From Phoronis ovalis (Eukaryota; Phoronida; Phoronidae), in assembly GCA_028565635.1 (NCBI GenBank), contig JAOXYB010004234.1, forward strand, positions 5,766-20,279: 14,514 nucleotides of DNA. The letters run 5' to 3'. This document shows, in pieces, positions 1-12,400 of this stretch. A program made the position numbers and the translations under genes. The notes under the pieces were generated by a model. That model was not told the origin of the DNA and made no database searches. It saw only the letters and a program-made list of their open reading frames with translations. How positions within the stretch are numbered: position 1 is the stretch's first letter; every line of letters begins with the position of its first letter.

Positions 1-344
1 TAGCATTTAGCACAGACACTAATATTATGTGGCCTACTGTAATCTATATGAGAACCATACCCGTGAAAATTGTGAGGCTCATTTCTAGTTTAATCAGTAA
101 TGGACTATTTGCTTGCACTTGGCAAATTATCTATAGCTAATGCTGCACCAATTATCATGTGATCAAAGTTTATAAAAATAACAAAGTTATTATAACAGTT
201 ACTGTATTTGCTTTAAGATATTTTGTTACATTTTAATTAAAATAAATTCAGTGTTGAAAATGGTTTAGGTCCTCAGTTTGTACTCTTTTAAGAAACATCA
301 CTGGTTTGGAAATATTAACACATTTCATGTAAGAAAGGCAGTAC
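1..344 (-). other. Intron or 3' flank after exon 23
   Basis: AT-rich sequence downstream of the exon 23 donor. I see no further exon or convincing polyadenylation site. The next tail exon is probably outside the window. Confidence 0.6.
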
Positions 345-488
345 CTGATCATAATAGACGGTAGTTGCAGAATCCCAGGGCAACTTCAGTTCACCTCTGA
401 TTGTACGTGGTTTATTCTCAACAATTTCATTAATGATGATCATTTTCTTACCAAACTTTTCCCATGAATATTTTACTGCACCATTTGT
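345..488 (-). CDS. MYO3: MYO3 exon 23: tail exon of unknown fold
   Basis: This exon has 48 codons in phase 0/0 (residues 1028-1075). It includes [20 protein letters not shown] and [17 protein letters not shown], a mixed hydrophobic/charged composition unlike the low-complexity exon 22. Flanking sites are good (ttttaatag acceptor, CAG|gtactg donor), and the phase matches exon 22, so it is most simply the next tail exon. I do not recognise the domain. It could instead belong to a separate downstream gene, but no start or upstream signal suggests that. Confidence 0.72.
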
Positions 489-3400
489 CTATTAAAAAGA
501 ATATCTTAGAAAAAATAATTGGCAATTGGATAATGTCTAGGATCCACTGATTTCACAGTGCAAAAAATTCCCATGGAATTGTGCATTATCAGGCATAGTT
601 TTAAACAATAGTTTAACAAAGACCAGCAACTTTTTCAAATCGACTTTCTCACAATTCACAACATAGTTGTAATAAACTTGAATTTATTCTTTGATAGCTT
701 CACACTTAACAAGTGATCCGCATTGTAGACATACGCTTATCTCACAGCTTATCTTGAGAACAAACATGGCTGCCAGTCAGCCATATTGGAAGTGACCACT
801 ATATTAATATTGAGAATGCACAATGGGCTAACCACTAAGTGAAATTAAACATGTACCTGGTGGTTGTAACAAATATTTACAGACTAGTTAAAGAAACAAC
901 ATATGGTCTTACAATGCAGAGAGTATGATTACTTTGCTCATTCATTCTGTGGTAGAAAACGATCAGAAGCATTGTGAATTCTAACTATCTCAACTCCCTT
1001 AATGATCCCTAGAATCACGCATATAATAACTGCAGAACAGGCTTAAATAGTGGACAAAAACAAAATTATATTATAATTATATCAATGTTCAGTTTTATTT
1101 AGAATACACAGATTCTATGTACTTCTTTCAGTTTTCTACAACCACGTACCTCCACATCATCTGGCATGCAATTTCCGCCATTTGTGCCGTTAGTAGCACC
1201 TGTTTCGCTGTCTATCATAGAATGGGATGTTGACAGCCTGAGTTCTCTTGGTCGTTGACGCTGACGTATCATTTCTAATGGGACTGGAGTATTGTTCCTT
1301 GTCAGAACGTTGCATAGCTCCATGTTTACCATTTCAATCTATTGTCAAAAATTTATTTATTGATATTTGAATTCATTTATAAGTCAATTCTAGCCAACAG
1401 AAAAGCAACATTAGACAACTGTTTAGAGAATGTTACCCGGAAGAAATATAGTTCATGTTGCACAAAAACAGTTTATATTTTGTAAAGGCTACAATCTATC
1501 TTCTCACCTGTTCTGTAAAATACAGTAGCTGTGTCTCTTTTTGAGATTTCCGTCGGACTATATTACGGTATTTCATCATTTCTCTCCATCTCCTCCAGTA
1601 TTTTTGCACAGTTATGGCTGACATCTGAAACTTTTCTCGGCTTTCCTGTCGCATAATTCTGTACTGTTTTCTAACACAGTAGCCTCTATAATCTATAATT
1701 TATTAATTACACTGGCATTATTGAAATTTAAGAAAAGCACTTCAGACCTGCCCTTAAAGTCTAACAAGATAACTTATGGGATAAACAGATAATAAAAATT
1801 TGCAGAAAACATTTTTCTTGTAATTTCTAAAGGAAAACCCAATCATAATTTCTAGTATAATATGAAACAAGTACAACCATGCGGGAAAGCATAATTTTGA
1901 TTTTTTAGACAGCCACTCTACTATTTAACAAACAGTATACAAACACCTACATGGCAAAAATATGGCCACAAAAAATGCAGCAACCAGACGAAAAATTCAA
2001 GTTCCTTTATATCGTATTCTGGTATTCCTATATCTGTATATTATGCGATATTGTTCGAGTCTGCTTCATTGCCACTCATGTGTATACACATTTCCTTAGA
2101 TTAATCTCACAATGACAGTCATACAGTACTTACTTGATTGTATTGTAGTAGCACTTGCATGCCTCTTGTGTTGAACATTTTTATATTTTGATCTGGTGAG
2201 GTAAGAACGAACACATGATTGAATTTTAACAGCTGCAATGCGCCTTCTTAATATTTGAGGTTTGAATTTCTTTCGTGTTATGTATCCTTGCCAAGCTACA
2301 AATGAATTAAAAATTGAATTTCTGAAATATCATATCAATAACAATAACAAACTGAGTTAATAATTTCAACCTTAAAATGCCAATAATATTTGCAAATGAA
2401 TCTATATATCATCACTAACTTTTTTTTTGCAAATTAATTCAGAGCAGTATTACACTGTATTTCCATAATTTGATAAGTTAATTAATCAAGCCTAATTTCA
2501 AGCTTTCAACTCTCATGAAATTTGTATTGTTTAGCTTGAATTCTTTATAGCTAAGCATCCTAAACTACCTTTCTTGATTATTGTTGCAGCAATTTCACGT
2601 CTATAAATTTGTTTTCTGTATTTCATTCTTGTCTGCCAGCCTCTAATTACTGCAATATATAACCAAAAACTTAAGAGATACGGCTACTGGTTGCAAAACT
2701 TGAAGACTGTCAAAGAAGTTCAAATTTTATGCAATTTCAACATTAAAATACAGGCTTTAATTAATTATAATAGAAATAGGTAGTAGCATCTTGCAATGAA
2801 TTAATGAGATCACATTAGTGGGCATAAGACACTCAAGTGGGCTTTCTGTAGTAATGCTAAGCACATTGACATAATGAGTGCTCAACTGGTCTGGTAGACG
2901 ATGATATCTAGTTCACTTTACCTTTTTGAAGTAGCACAGCACTGTTCCATCGTCTTAGAATTAATCTGTGATAACGAATGCGGGCCATCCACATTTTAAC
3001 CATAGATTGAATAAGGACAAGACTGTGAATAAACTTCTCGTACTTTTGTGACAGCTCTTCGATATGATAGTATTTTAAAAAAACCTAAACACAGCACAAA
3101 GAATTATTTTAATAATATTGTGTATACAATGAAAACATTTCAACCGCTAGTACTTAGAATTAATCAACTGAGCTTCCAGCAGAGACACATAACAAGCCAA
3201 AGATTAAAAAAATGTGCAGCTATTGAAAAAGTAATAAAATTTATTGGTTAAATATATTAAAAGAAATATTTAAACCATAGGGTTCTAAAAAATTAATAAT
3301 ATCATGCTATGTGAACTCTTACAGGCTTGACCAGTTCATGTACTTGTTATCTGAATGAGATTTCCCTCAGATAAATAATGTCTATACGTAGTGGTTGTTA

Positions 3401-6400
3401 AGAATTCGGGGATCATATTTTGACATGTAAAGATTGTAATGAGACAATGTAGGTATTGATGCAAACCTTAGAGTTCCCCAGTTGCCAATCTTGTAAATCA
3501 AGTTTTTCCAAAAGTTTCTTACAATTATTGTGTGATATGTCAACGTTGTCTGTCAAATTAAAACCAAGAATGTAGTATCTACAAAAATAGATAATAATAA
3601 ATGGCAGTTAAGCAGTTTGTACTTAAAGTGTAGATTCCATTTTTAAGTAGGAAGAGTACTGCAATTATGTTGTAATCATCTATAGACTACATAATTCAGC
3701 TTTTATCCCTACTGTCTGAGACATAATTTACTGAAGTCAAGTTCAATCAGCTGGTTACTACAGTATTATCCTATATTTACTTCAACAGAGTCCTGCTCAC
3801 AATGGCCACACAAAATGTTATTCACTCAAGGAAATCCAGTGGCTATGTGCACAAAAAATGGAAATAAAAATACAGTTTGATAATACGAAGTTTAATGCAA
3901 TAAATAAAGTACATTGATACTGTAGCTGGTAGTAAATATGCATACATGTATGATCACATATAGAATACAGTATCTAATCATCATGCTATAGCAATGACAC
4001 TGACAGCACCTTGTCATTGAATGCACAAAAGATATGATAGTTAGCCAGTGCACAGTAAACCTAGCATTGAGTGCAATATACTGACAATCTCTTGATCCAT
4101 GCATGCATGGACACGTATATGTTTAGCTAATTGTAAGGCATTTTACTGACCTTTTGAGAAAGTCTTGAAATAATATTCTGTGCGAATATCCCTGTCTTCG
4201 AATTCTTGTAGTTTCTAGAACACCCGTATAATGCAGCTGAATAAGAACTTTTTCATGATCAAAATTATTTGGTTCATTTTGTGTATTAGGACGGATGCAT
4301 CTGTAAACCAGTAAAACATGATACATAACAAACATAAATTGCAAGAAATATTATTTTAAAAGGCAATGTCAAGATCAGTATTTGCTCTAATTTGTATCCA
4401 TGAATTTGCAACTGAATGTTGGCTTACACAGGTTACTTTACTCTCTGCATTACTTTGATCAAAAATGATTGTAAACAGGAGCTTTTCATTAAAATTCTGC
4501 CATTCTTCGAAAACTTGATTTAAACAAAAACTGCAATCAATCTTGATTTTAAATAATCAATTTTCTAACTCATTACCTGACAAAATGTGGTGATCCAGAC
4601 ACCATTTTGGTTAATAAATCCATGAGAGAGTATCGGAAATAGGTTGCCACAGTTTGCTGAATTTTTGATTGACTCTTTGTTATAGAAGTTGGCTGTAAAT
4701 GAATCAAACAAGCTTCCTTTTAGTAAACTAAGACAAACATTTCATTGCAGTTAATCCTTTGATTTAGATTTATGGTGTTATAACCATAAACCTTTGGGTA
4801 CTGACAGTGAATAACATACTTTACCACAAACATAAAACAACAAATGCACGGTTTTTGTAACAACTGCCTAGAACTTCGAAATTCATCAAAAATCAGAAAG
4901 CTAACCTGTATATTCTGACAAGTGTCCATTAAAGGTTACAAGACTAAAATTCTTTAATTATGAAGTAAGCTCTTGATGATTATGCGACAATGCCAAAAGT
5001 TTTAATTATCTCTGCAGAAGATGCCTAAATTGAATTATAAAATTAAACTTAACCAGAAATACTCACCATACTTCCTGATCTGAGAGACATGACGCTAGAA
5101 GAGCTTGTTAGCGACCCAGCGGGTGAGCTCAGTCCAGAAGAATCCGGGCTCTCCAGATGCCCTACAACAAAAAATTTGTTTAAATTACTCCTATAATCAC
5201 CAGATGGAACAATTTAAAATCAGGCAATGGACTTTCATCAGGAACAATGAGAAAATAATGTAACCATCTCTTTTAGTGAAAACAGGATGCTGTGAAGTAT
5301 CAATAATACTCATATAAAACTTTCAAAGCTTATAATAAACAAATTTACACAATCATGCCAGTACCTGTTTTTGTAAGAGTGGCCAGAAAAAGTGTTCTAA
5401 CCAGAGGCAGATTAGATGTGCGTAGCAGTGTTACAATTTCCATTGCTAAGCGATCGCGATTCTTCTCTAAGAATCCAAATGCATCATACTCTACATTTCC
5501 GGCATAGTGCTGGATGACAAACTGTAGAGTTTCACCTTTTGGTCTGCTGTAATTTTTTCCGTGAATGTTCTGCTGACATTTTTCTGAAACATATGCGACC
5601 TTAGCATCAAAAGTTTTTAACTGGTTTCAACATTGCAAGATTTATAACAACTTGCTTGTTTCATGAGGTAAACCTCAGTTTTGTCAACTATAGATGCAAG
5701 ACATGTGCCCTTGATTACAATTTCACATATTAAAAGGCCATGTATCCATTTCACTCAAGCTACTAATACCTTTGTGCCGACTAACAATGTATTAAAAAGG
5801 ATTTCATTTATTTAACTAGACAAAGCTGTAAGCAAACATGGACACAATTTTCCTCACTGTTAATAATATCTAGCATTTTATACCATATTTATCTATCTAT
5901 ATACCATAAACAGATTCAGCAAAAACAAGTCTCTACAAATCCAACAAAATATGTACAAATGACCCAGGGGTAGTCCCTATATATTGCCATCTGGGGACAT
6001 GCCGCAATTGGGGTCACTATAACTTTGATCTTTTGGGAACAAATATTACAAAAAGTAACTGTTTTGAGTCTAAATATGGTTCAGGATTTTTATCTGGAAA
6101 GGGTAGGACGTGTAGATCTCCTTTCCTTCGATTTTCCAGAAATATGAATTGATTTTCCATTATTTTAGTATCATGAAATAGGGGTCTACTTTGGACATTA
6201 CCTGTAGGTATAAACATGGTCAATCTAACCAATTCAAGGTCAACAATCCCCTCTGACTGGACATATAAACCTCAGTAAACATAAAGTACTTGAGCATACC
6301 TCATCAGTTTTGTCTTAATAAACATACCCACAAATGTCTTGTCTGTTGCTTTTGGGAATCTACTTTCCTCATCCAGAAGTGCTAGCAATCCTACTGGTTT

Positions 6401-9400
6401 GGCCAGAAACATGTCAAGTACTGATCGATTGTCTGTATAAGTTATCATGCCACCATCAATACCTTCTGCCTCATATTCTTGCTACAACATAAATTAATAC
6501 AAACATATCTATTGTATTGTATGATGTAACATTATTTATAATATTTATTCATATTCTCAACTGCTTTCAACATGTTTGTTAACACGTAATAGCATATATT
6601 TTCTAATACAATGCTATGTGTGTATAATAAGAACACAATAAATTAATTATTATCTAATTTTTATTGTATTATCTTATAATCAGTTTTTAATTGAGCCTGT
6701 TAAATATTTACTATAATCTTTAAATATTTACTATAATCTTTAACTTTACACAGTTATATATCAGTGACAGAACCAAGTAATAGTTCGTTATAACTTATTC
6801 ACAGAACTATCACCATAGTAAATCACCATGAATGGTCAAACCCGGGGGTAACAGTCATTCAAAGTCACTATATATATACATTGTGTGTGTCACCCAATAG
6901 GCCCCCCCTTTTTCAGCTCCTGCATTTACCACAGGGTATGTCTTTCCACGCTTCTCAAAGCCTGATTTACCACAGGGTATACTTTTCTTGTTGGATATTT
7001 ACAACAGGGTACATTTTCAAAAAATATTCGTTTACCACAGGGTGTATTTATTGAAAAACGCATTTACGACAGGTATGAAAAATTAAGGTTCGCAAATTTT
7101 CCCACATTTATTTACCACAGGGTATATAATTAACAAGTGAATTTTACATAGACTATCTATTTTGGGAGGGTTATTTACAACAGGGTATATTTTTCATTTA
7201 CGGGTATATTTTAGTGATCTTTATTTAACAAAGGTTCAGGGTTTTTCACCCTGGGCCACACACCCCTCCTATCTTTTTTGGCAAGTACCCCCCGGGGTCA
7301 AGAATGGTCAAAATGTTACACCGCAGTAGATTCAACAGTTTTAGTAATGCTCATACTTTGTATAATGTTCTTCTAATTGTTTATCATAATTACATGTATC
7401 ACTTACCATTTCCCAGGCAAAAATGTGTTGATTGAAATAATATTGTATTTGCTCATTAGCAATGTTGATACATAGCTGCTCAAAAGAATTATTAGTTTTA
7501 AAATTCTCGAATCCAAAGATATCAAGTAGGCCAATACAGTGGCAGTTGTCTCTGAAATTAAACAATCAAAGATACAGTTATGTACATATAAAGGACAGAG
7601 ACCTCAGTAATTACAGTTCTCAGTAATTAGCAGTAAGTAACAAGACTTTTCCATTTGCAGGTAATCTAATAGTTTCTGATAGACACTGTTAGTATGGACT
7701 TACATTTGTAATATTACATATAATTATGCACAAAATCTTTAACAATGATTACCTGTATGTGGACTTCATTTGTTTTATTTAACAGAGTGACTACAGATTT
7801 CCTCCTTACCCATGATAGCATGACAAAGTGATATGTTTTATGTATAGACTGAACCAGTGACTACAGAACTCAGCTAAACAACTGTTATGTAAGTTTAAAA
7901 ATTTGCATACTGGCAACAGTTAGGTATCAAAAAAAAAACTGCCAGAAGTAAAACATATTAATAGAAACCAATAACAATAATGGCGAGTCAATAACAATTC
8001 TTTCCTTACACTAAACATACTTACGTGTTGCTATAGGTTGGTTTCAACAATTTGTTAACTTTATTCACGATCCAGCTAAATAAACGACCATACAAAGCTT
8101 TGGCCATAGCATCTCTGACATCAACAGCTTCCTGAATAGTGTTCTTGCGTACAATTATTTCACCTCGAGCCATGATGTTGCCAGATGTTAAAGCTAACAC
8201 AAGGTCATTTGATACAATTCCCAACAATTTGGACACTAAATGAAAACAAAACATTTTTATAATGTTTAAGTTATTTTTTTTTTTACTTTATAATTTCAAT
8301 TGACTTTTAATCTGTTTTTCAGCATTTTTAAAAGATATTACTACTTTCTGAACACAGTTTTTTAACCCCGGTCTGTTATACATTTATTTCAGACAAATTA
8401 ATTTTGATTACAAGAAGAGTGAAGAGTTAGTGATAAAAAATCTTTGTAAAACTAGGTGGAAAGTTATCAAACAAGTAGCTTCCGAATTACCATCAGCAAC
8501 AAGTAACACTCTAGTTTTCCAACTTACTGTATTTTCAGTTTCAACATCTTCACAATATCCTTTTAAAGAACATGAACTATTTTAAATTATTATATTTAAA
8601 TTAGGCAAATCTAATTTTACTGAATAAATAAACATTACGAGAACAGCTTTCAGCCCCTCTCACTACAATATTGGAATGATGATGGTTCTTGTGGGAAAAC
8701 TAAAGCTCTACGTGTGGTTTTAAACATGATAATCAACAAGTCACCAAAATGAACATTCATGCTGATACATGCAATATTGGTTCTTGTAAGCCTAATTAAA
8801 AGCTAAAAACTATTTTTACCTGTCTGGACAGTCCTCATATTCATAACAGTAGTTGCATGATTGAAAGTCTTAGTCTCGTGAGCTTCTTCAAAACTTATGT
8901 TACCAATGTGTAAGACAGCTGACAAAATGTTGTACACTGACTTGATTTCCTGTGAACAAGATTCAAGATATAGTCACATAGATTGCAATGTTTATGACAA
9001 AACTTGCAAGTATTGTTACAATTATTACGAGTGTATATTATTTACTAAAAATTTCTATAAGATGGTGATGCTGCTCTACCAGCAATATTCCTTTGTTGCA
9101 ATAAAGACAAAAATACACACTACAGGAAAAACAGAAAATATTTAATTCATAACATCTAAAACACTACTATGATTCTCAAATAGTCCACATTCTTAAAACA
9201 CTGCAATCAGATATGCTTACCAATTCTTTGAAGCCAATAATATCGAAGCAATCCTGTATGACCTTGAACTTGTCTTTATTTTCTGAGATTGTTGCAATGT
9301 CACTAGATGAATGCGTATAACTGCTAAGATATCTGTCAGAAAAACAAAGAATTGTTAAATAAATGACAATATGAAATCATACCAAGATAAAATAACAGTG

Positions 9401-12400
9401 GTATCTGACATTTATTTAGGCAACAGTAACGACTTTAAAGAACTTATTCACCAATTATTACACAATTTTGGTAAACTAAACACTCAGGTTTTTCCTCCTC
9501 TGACTGGTATTACAAATTATCCTGGGGACAGTGACATAAAATGTCCATAAAGTCACTCATTAATAAAGGGCCTAATGAATAGTTATGACATTTACCTGCA
9601 AGTATTACAGTTCTGAAATAACGGCTATAGCAAGATTTTATTTCCAAAACTACTATTGTCTGCCTACTCTCGTAATGAAGTCTTATGATAACAGAAGAAA
9701 TGCCAAGGTAATTTATGTTTATTTCTGGTTATAGCATTATAAATAATTGTTATTCGCATACTATGGATTACCAATGATGAATCTATTTGATATATTGTCT
9801 TCCTAATTTACCTGTATGTTTTACTGTCCTGTAAGTAATAATCATTTTCTGTGTCAATCTGTGATAATCCATCATATATATAATAAAAAATGTGAAAGTT
9901 CTCTTCAGCCCTAAAATGAGGAGGAAAACTGTATCATGTATCATGCCCATATTACACAATGTATTTTTATTTTCACAGTTTACATGTCACTCAGGCTGCT
10001 TGCTTTAGTTTATTCAACACTCACGATTATGTAAATTAGTGAACAGTTTCAGGCTTTACAAGCATGGGCTAAATTTTTTAATACAGAAATAAAACACCCA
10101 GGAAAAAATTGAGTGATTTATAAGTATTCTAACAAGAATTTCCAATATAAATCCTACAAGGATGACTGGGAAGGAAGACATAATTCTAGTATAAATCATA
10201 AGTAATCTACTACGCTATTAAAGAATAATCTTAAAAGCATTATGTACAATTTATGGTTTAAGTTCAAAAACTAGAACAACATTTTAGAAATGGGAAGCAC
10301 TTAAAATAAACTTACTGTGACTGATAAATTACTCTTGTTTTCTCCAGTAAATATTCTGATATTTGAGCTGAAATTGTATAACAAAAAATAATATTTCATT
10401 AAATGCACTTGACATTTGTATACCTTATGTGTGTACGGGGTTTTGTTAGTGTTTAATTTGGGTAATGAAATTGAATTGTTTTATTTTAATTTAAATATAT
10501 TCCAACGGTAAGATCAAAATCTTTTTATAGTGATAGATCAAAGACACAGATTTTAAGTGGGTAAAAGTGCACTGGTAGAAATATTCTCTTGCCTCCTGTA
10601 ACCTTGCCATTTGGTGTGAACGTCATTTCCAAGTATTTCCCAAATCGACTAGAATTTCCATTGATAATAGTCTTTGCATTGCCAAACGCCTCCATTAATG
10701 GATTGACTTGAAGAATTCTATCTTCTAAAGTTCTATTCGGAGCCTACAAAAGGTGAATGAACAAGATACTATAACTAATGCAAACCACATTTATTAGGAT
10801 ATGCTGAGATTAGGTAATATTCAAAGTTTTTGGCATCATCTTAATATCTTCTTCATCTGTGATGATGTCAAGATGCTTAAGTTTCTGTTCTGTAAACTAA
10901 ACGTAAATGAACATTCTTAAAATATTATGCTTACTTTTCCAAGCAACGTAAGTTGCTGTACTAAGAAATTAGCACTCATGGTTTTTCCAGCACCGGATTC
11001 ACCACTGATGACTATACACTGGTTCTGCTTGTTATGCATCATTGATTGATAGGCTTGGTCAGCTACGGCAAATATGTGTGGAGGATGAGCAGCTTTGGCA
11101 GCATGGTGGTAAAGCTTAGAATGCTATAACAGCCAGTAGTTGAAACTGAATTTTAGTGATGCATTTGTAACATAAATTCAATTTTTCAAGGACAGGCAAG
11201 AATTACTTATGTCAACTGAAGATAAACAACAAACTAATATAGTTAAGAGTTATGAACAGACATTGTCAGGTTAAATAAAAGCCTCATTAAGGTTAAAGAC
11301 ATCAATAACCATTATGAAGGTACAAAAGAAAATCAAAATTCTCACATAATGCATTAATGTAGTGATGGCATTACAGCTTGTAATTATCATGATTTATATT
11401 ACATGTTTGCAATATGCAGCAATGAACTATTGTAACAAAATACAATGGCTTGTGGGATTGATTGCATTTTCTCCTTTATATTACTATGCAGTGGTGCTTT
11501 TATGGGGACTATGATTCAACTCCCCTAAACTAAATTAAAAATTAATTCGAATTATAACAAAAATAAAATACCAAAATATGCAACAATTTTCGACAAAAAT
11601 TGAACTCCCCATTTATTTACAAGGAGTCTACAAATGCTGTCAATATCATAGTTCAGTACCATTCCAAAGTTAAAGCACATGATAGATGCATCTTAGAATA
11701 TATTCTTTTCAACTAGAAGTCACCAACCACAGGCCATTACTGAGCAATATTATTAAATAAAATTTAAGACAAACTGCTTTAAGACAAATGAAAGAAGTAT
11801 ATCAAATTTCATATACTCAATATACTGTTACAAGCATTTTGCAAGATTCCCATCCCATTGATATTTGCTGCGTGCGGATTCTGTAAACTGCTTATTGGCC
11901 CCCAAGTTGTAAATTGACTCACCTTGTCATCATAAATACCCAGTGTCTCAAAAGGGTTAACAGCCAAAAGTATATCACCTATGTACGTGTAGAAGGTACC
12001 TTGCTGGTATCTCTCTTTTAATTGGTCTACAATAACCTCCTACAAGATACAACACAGTGCTGTACGAATGCTTATATTATAAACTTTTCTGAGACAGAAC
12101 TAAGGAAATGAAAAATACAAATTACTATTAAACAGTTCATTAAACTGTTAATAATATTTACTGGTAGCAAAATGGCTTGCACAAAATGTTTGCTACAAAA
12201 GAGATGTCATCATGAATCTCTATGGGAGTGGCAGTACAGTAAGATTTTTTAATACATAGTACACGTACGCCATAGTATTATATTTAAACTGCAGAAATAT
12301 ACCAATCTTTATGCACATGTGCAGTCCTGAAACAAATTTCGTATACCACATGACCACCTGACATATTTTAATAATTGCACAAAATACCTCTGTCAAATTT

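Larger units (their letters stand above)
6482..7406 (-). other. Intron between exons 11 and 12, hosting repeats
   Basis: At 925 nt this is the longest complete intron in the window. About half of it is the repeat block at 6838-7300, which probably explains its length. It also holds the 20-bp tandem duplication at 6701-6740. Confidence 0.85.

Noticed and set aside
766-784. ATGGCTG/CAGCCAT hairpin as a regulatory site
   Set aside because: A 7-bp arm is short enough to occur by chance and nothing nearby indicates a function.
3048-3251. Plus-strand 67-codon open frame
   Set aside because: It overlaps myosin exon 18 on the opposite strand and runs into AT-rich intron. It has no splice context or recognisable motif.
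3892-4344. Minus-strand frames at 3892-4104 and 4123-4344
   Set aside because: The first is intronic chance sequence. The second is exon 16 extended beyond its real splice sites on both sides, so the exon call replaces it.
8897-9145. Plus-strand 82-codon open frame
   Set aside because: It is antisense to exon 9 and adjacent intron, with Cys/Tyr/Lys-rich chance composition.
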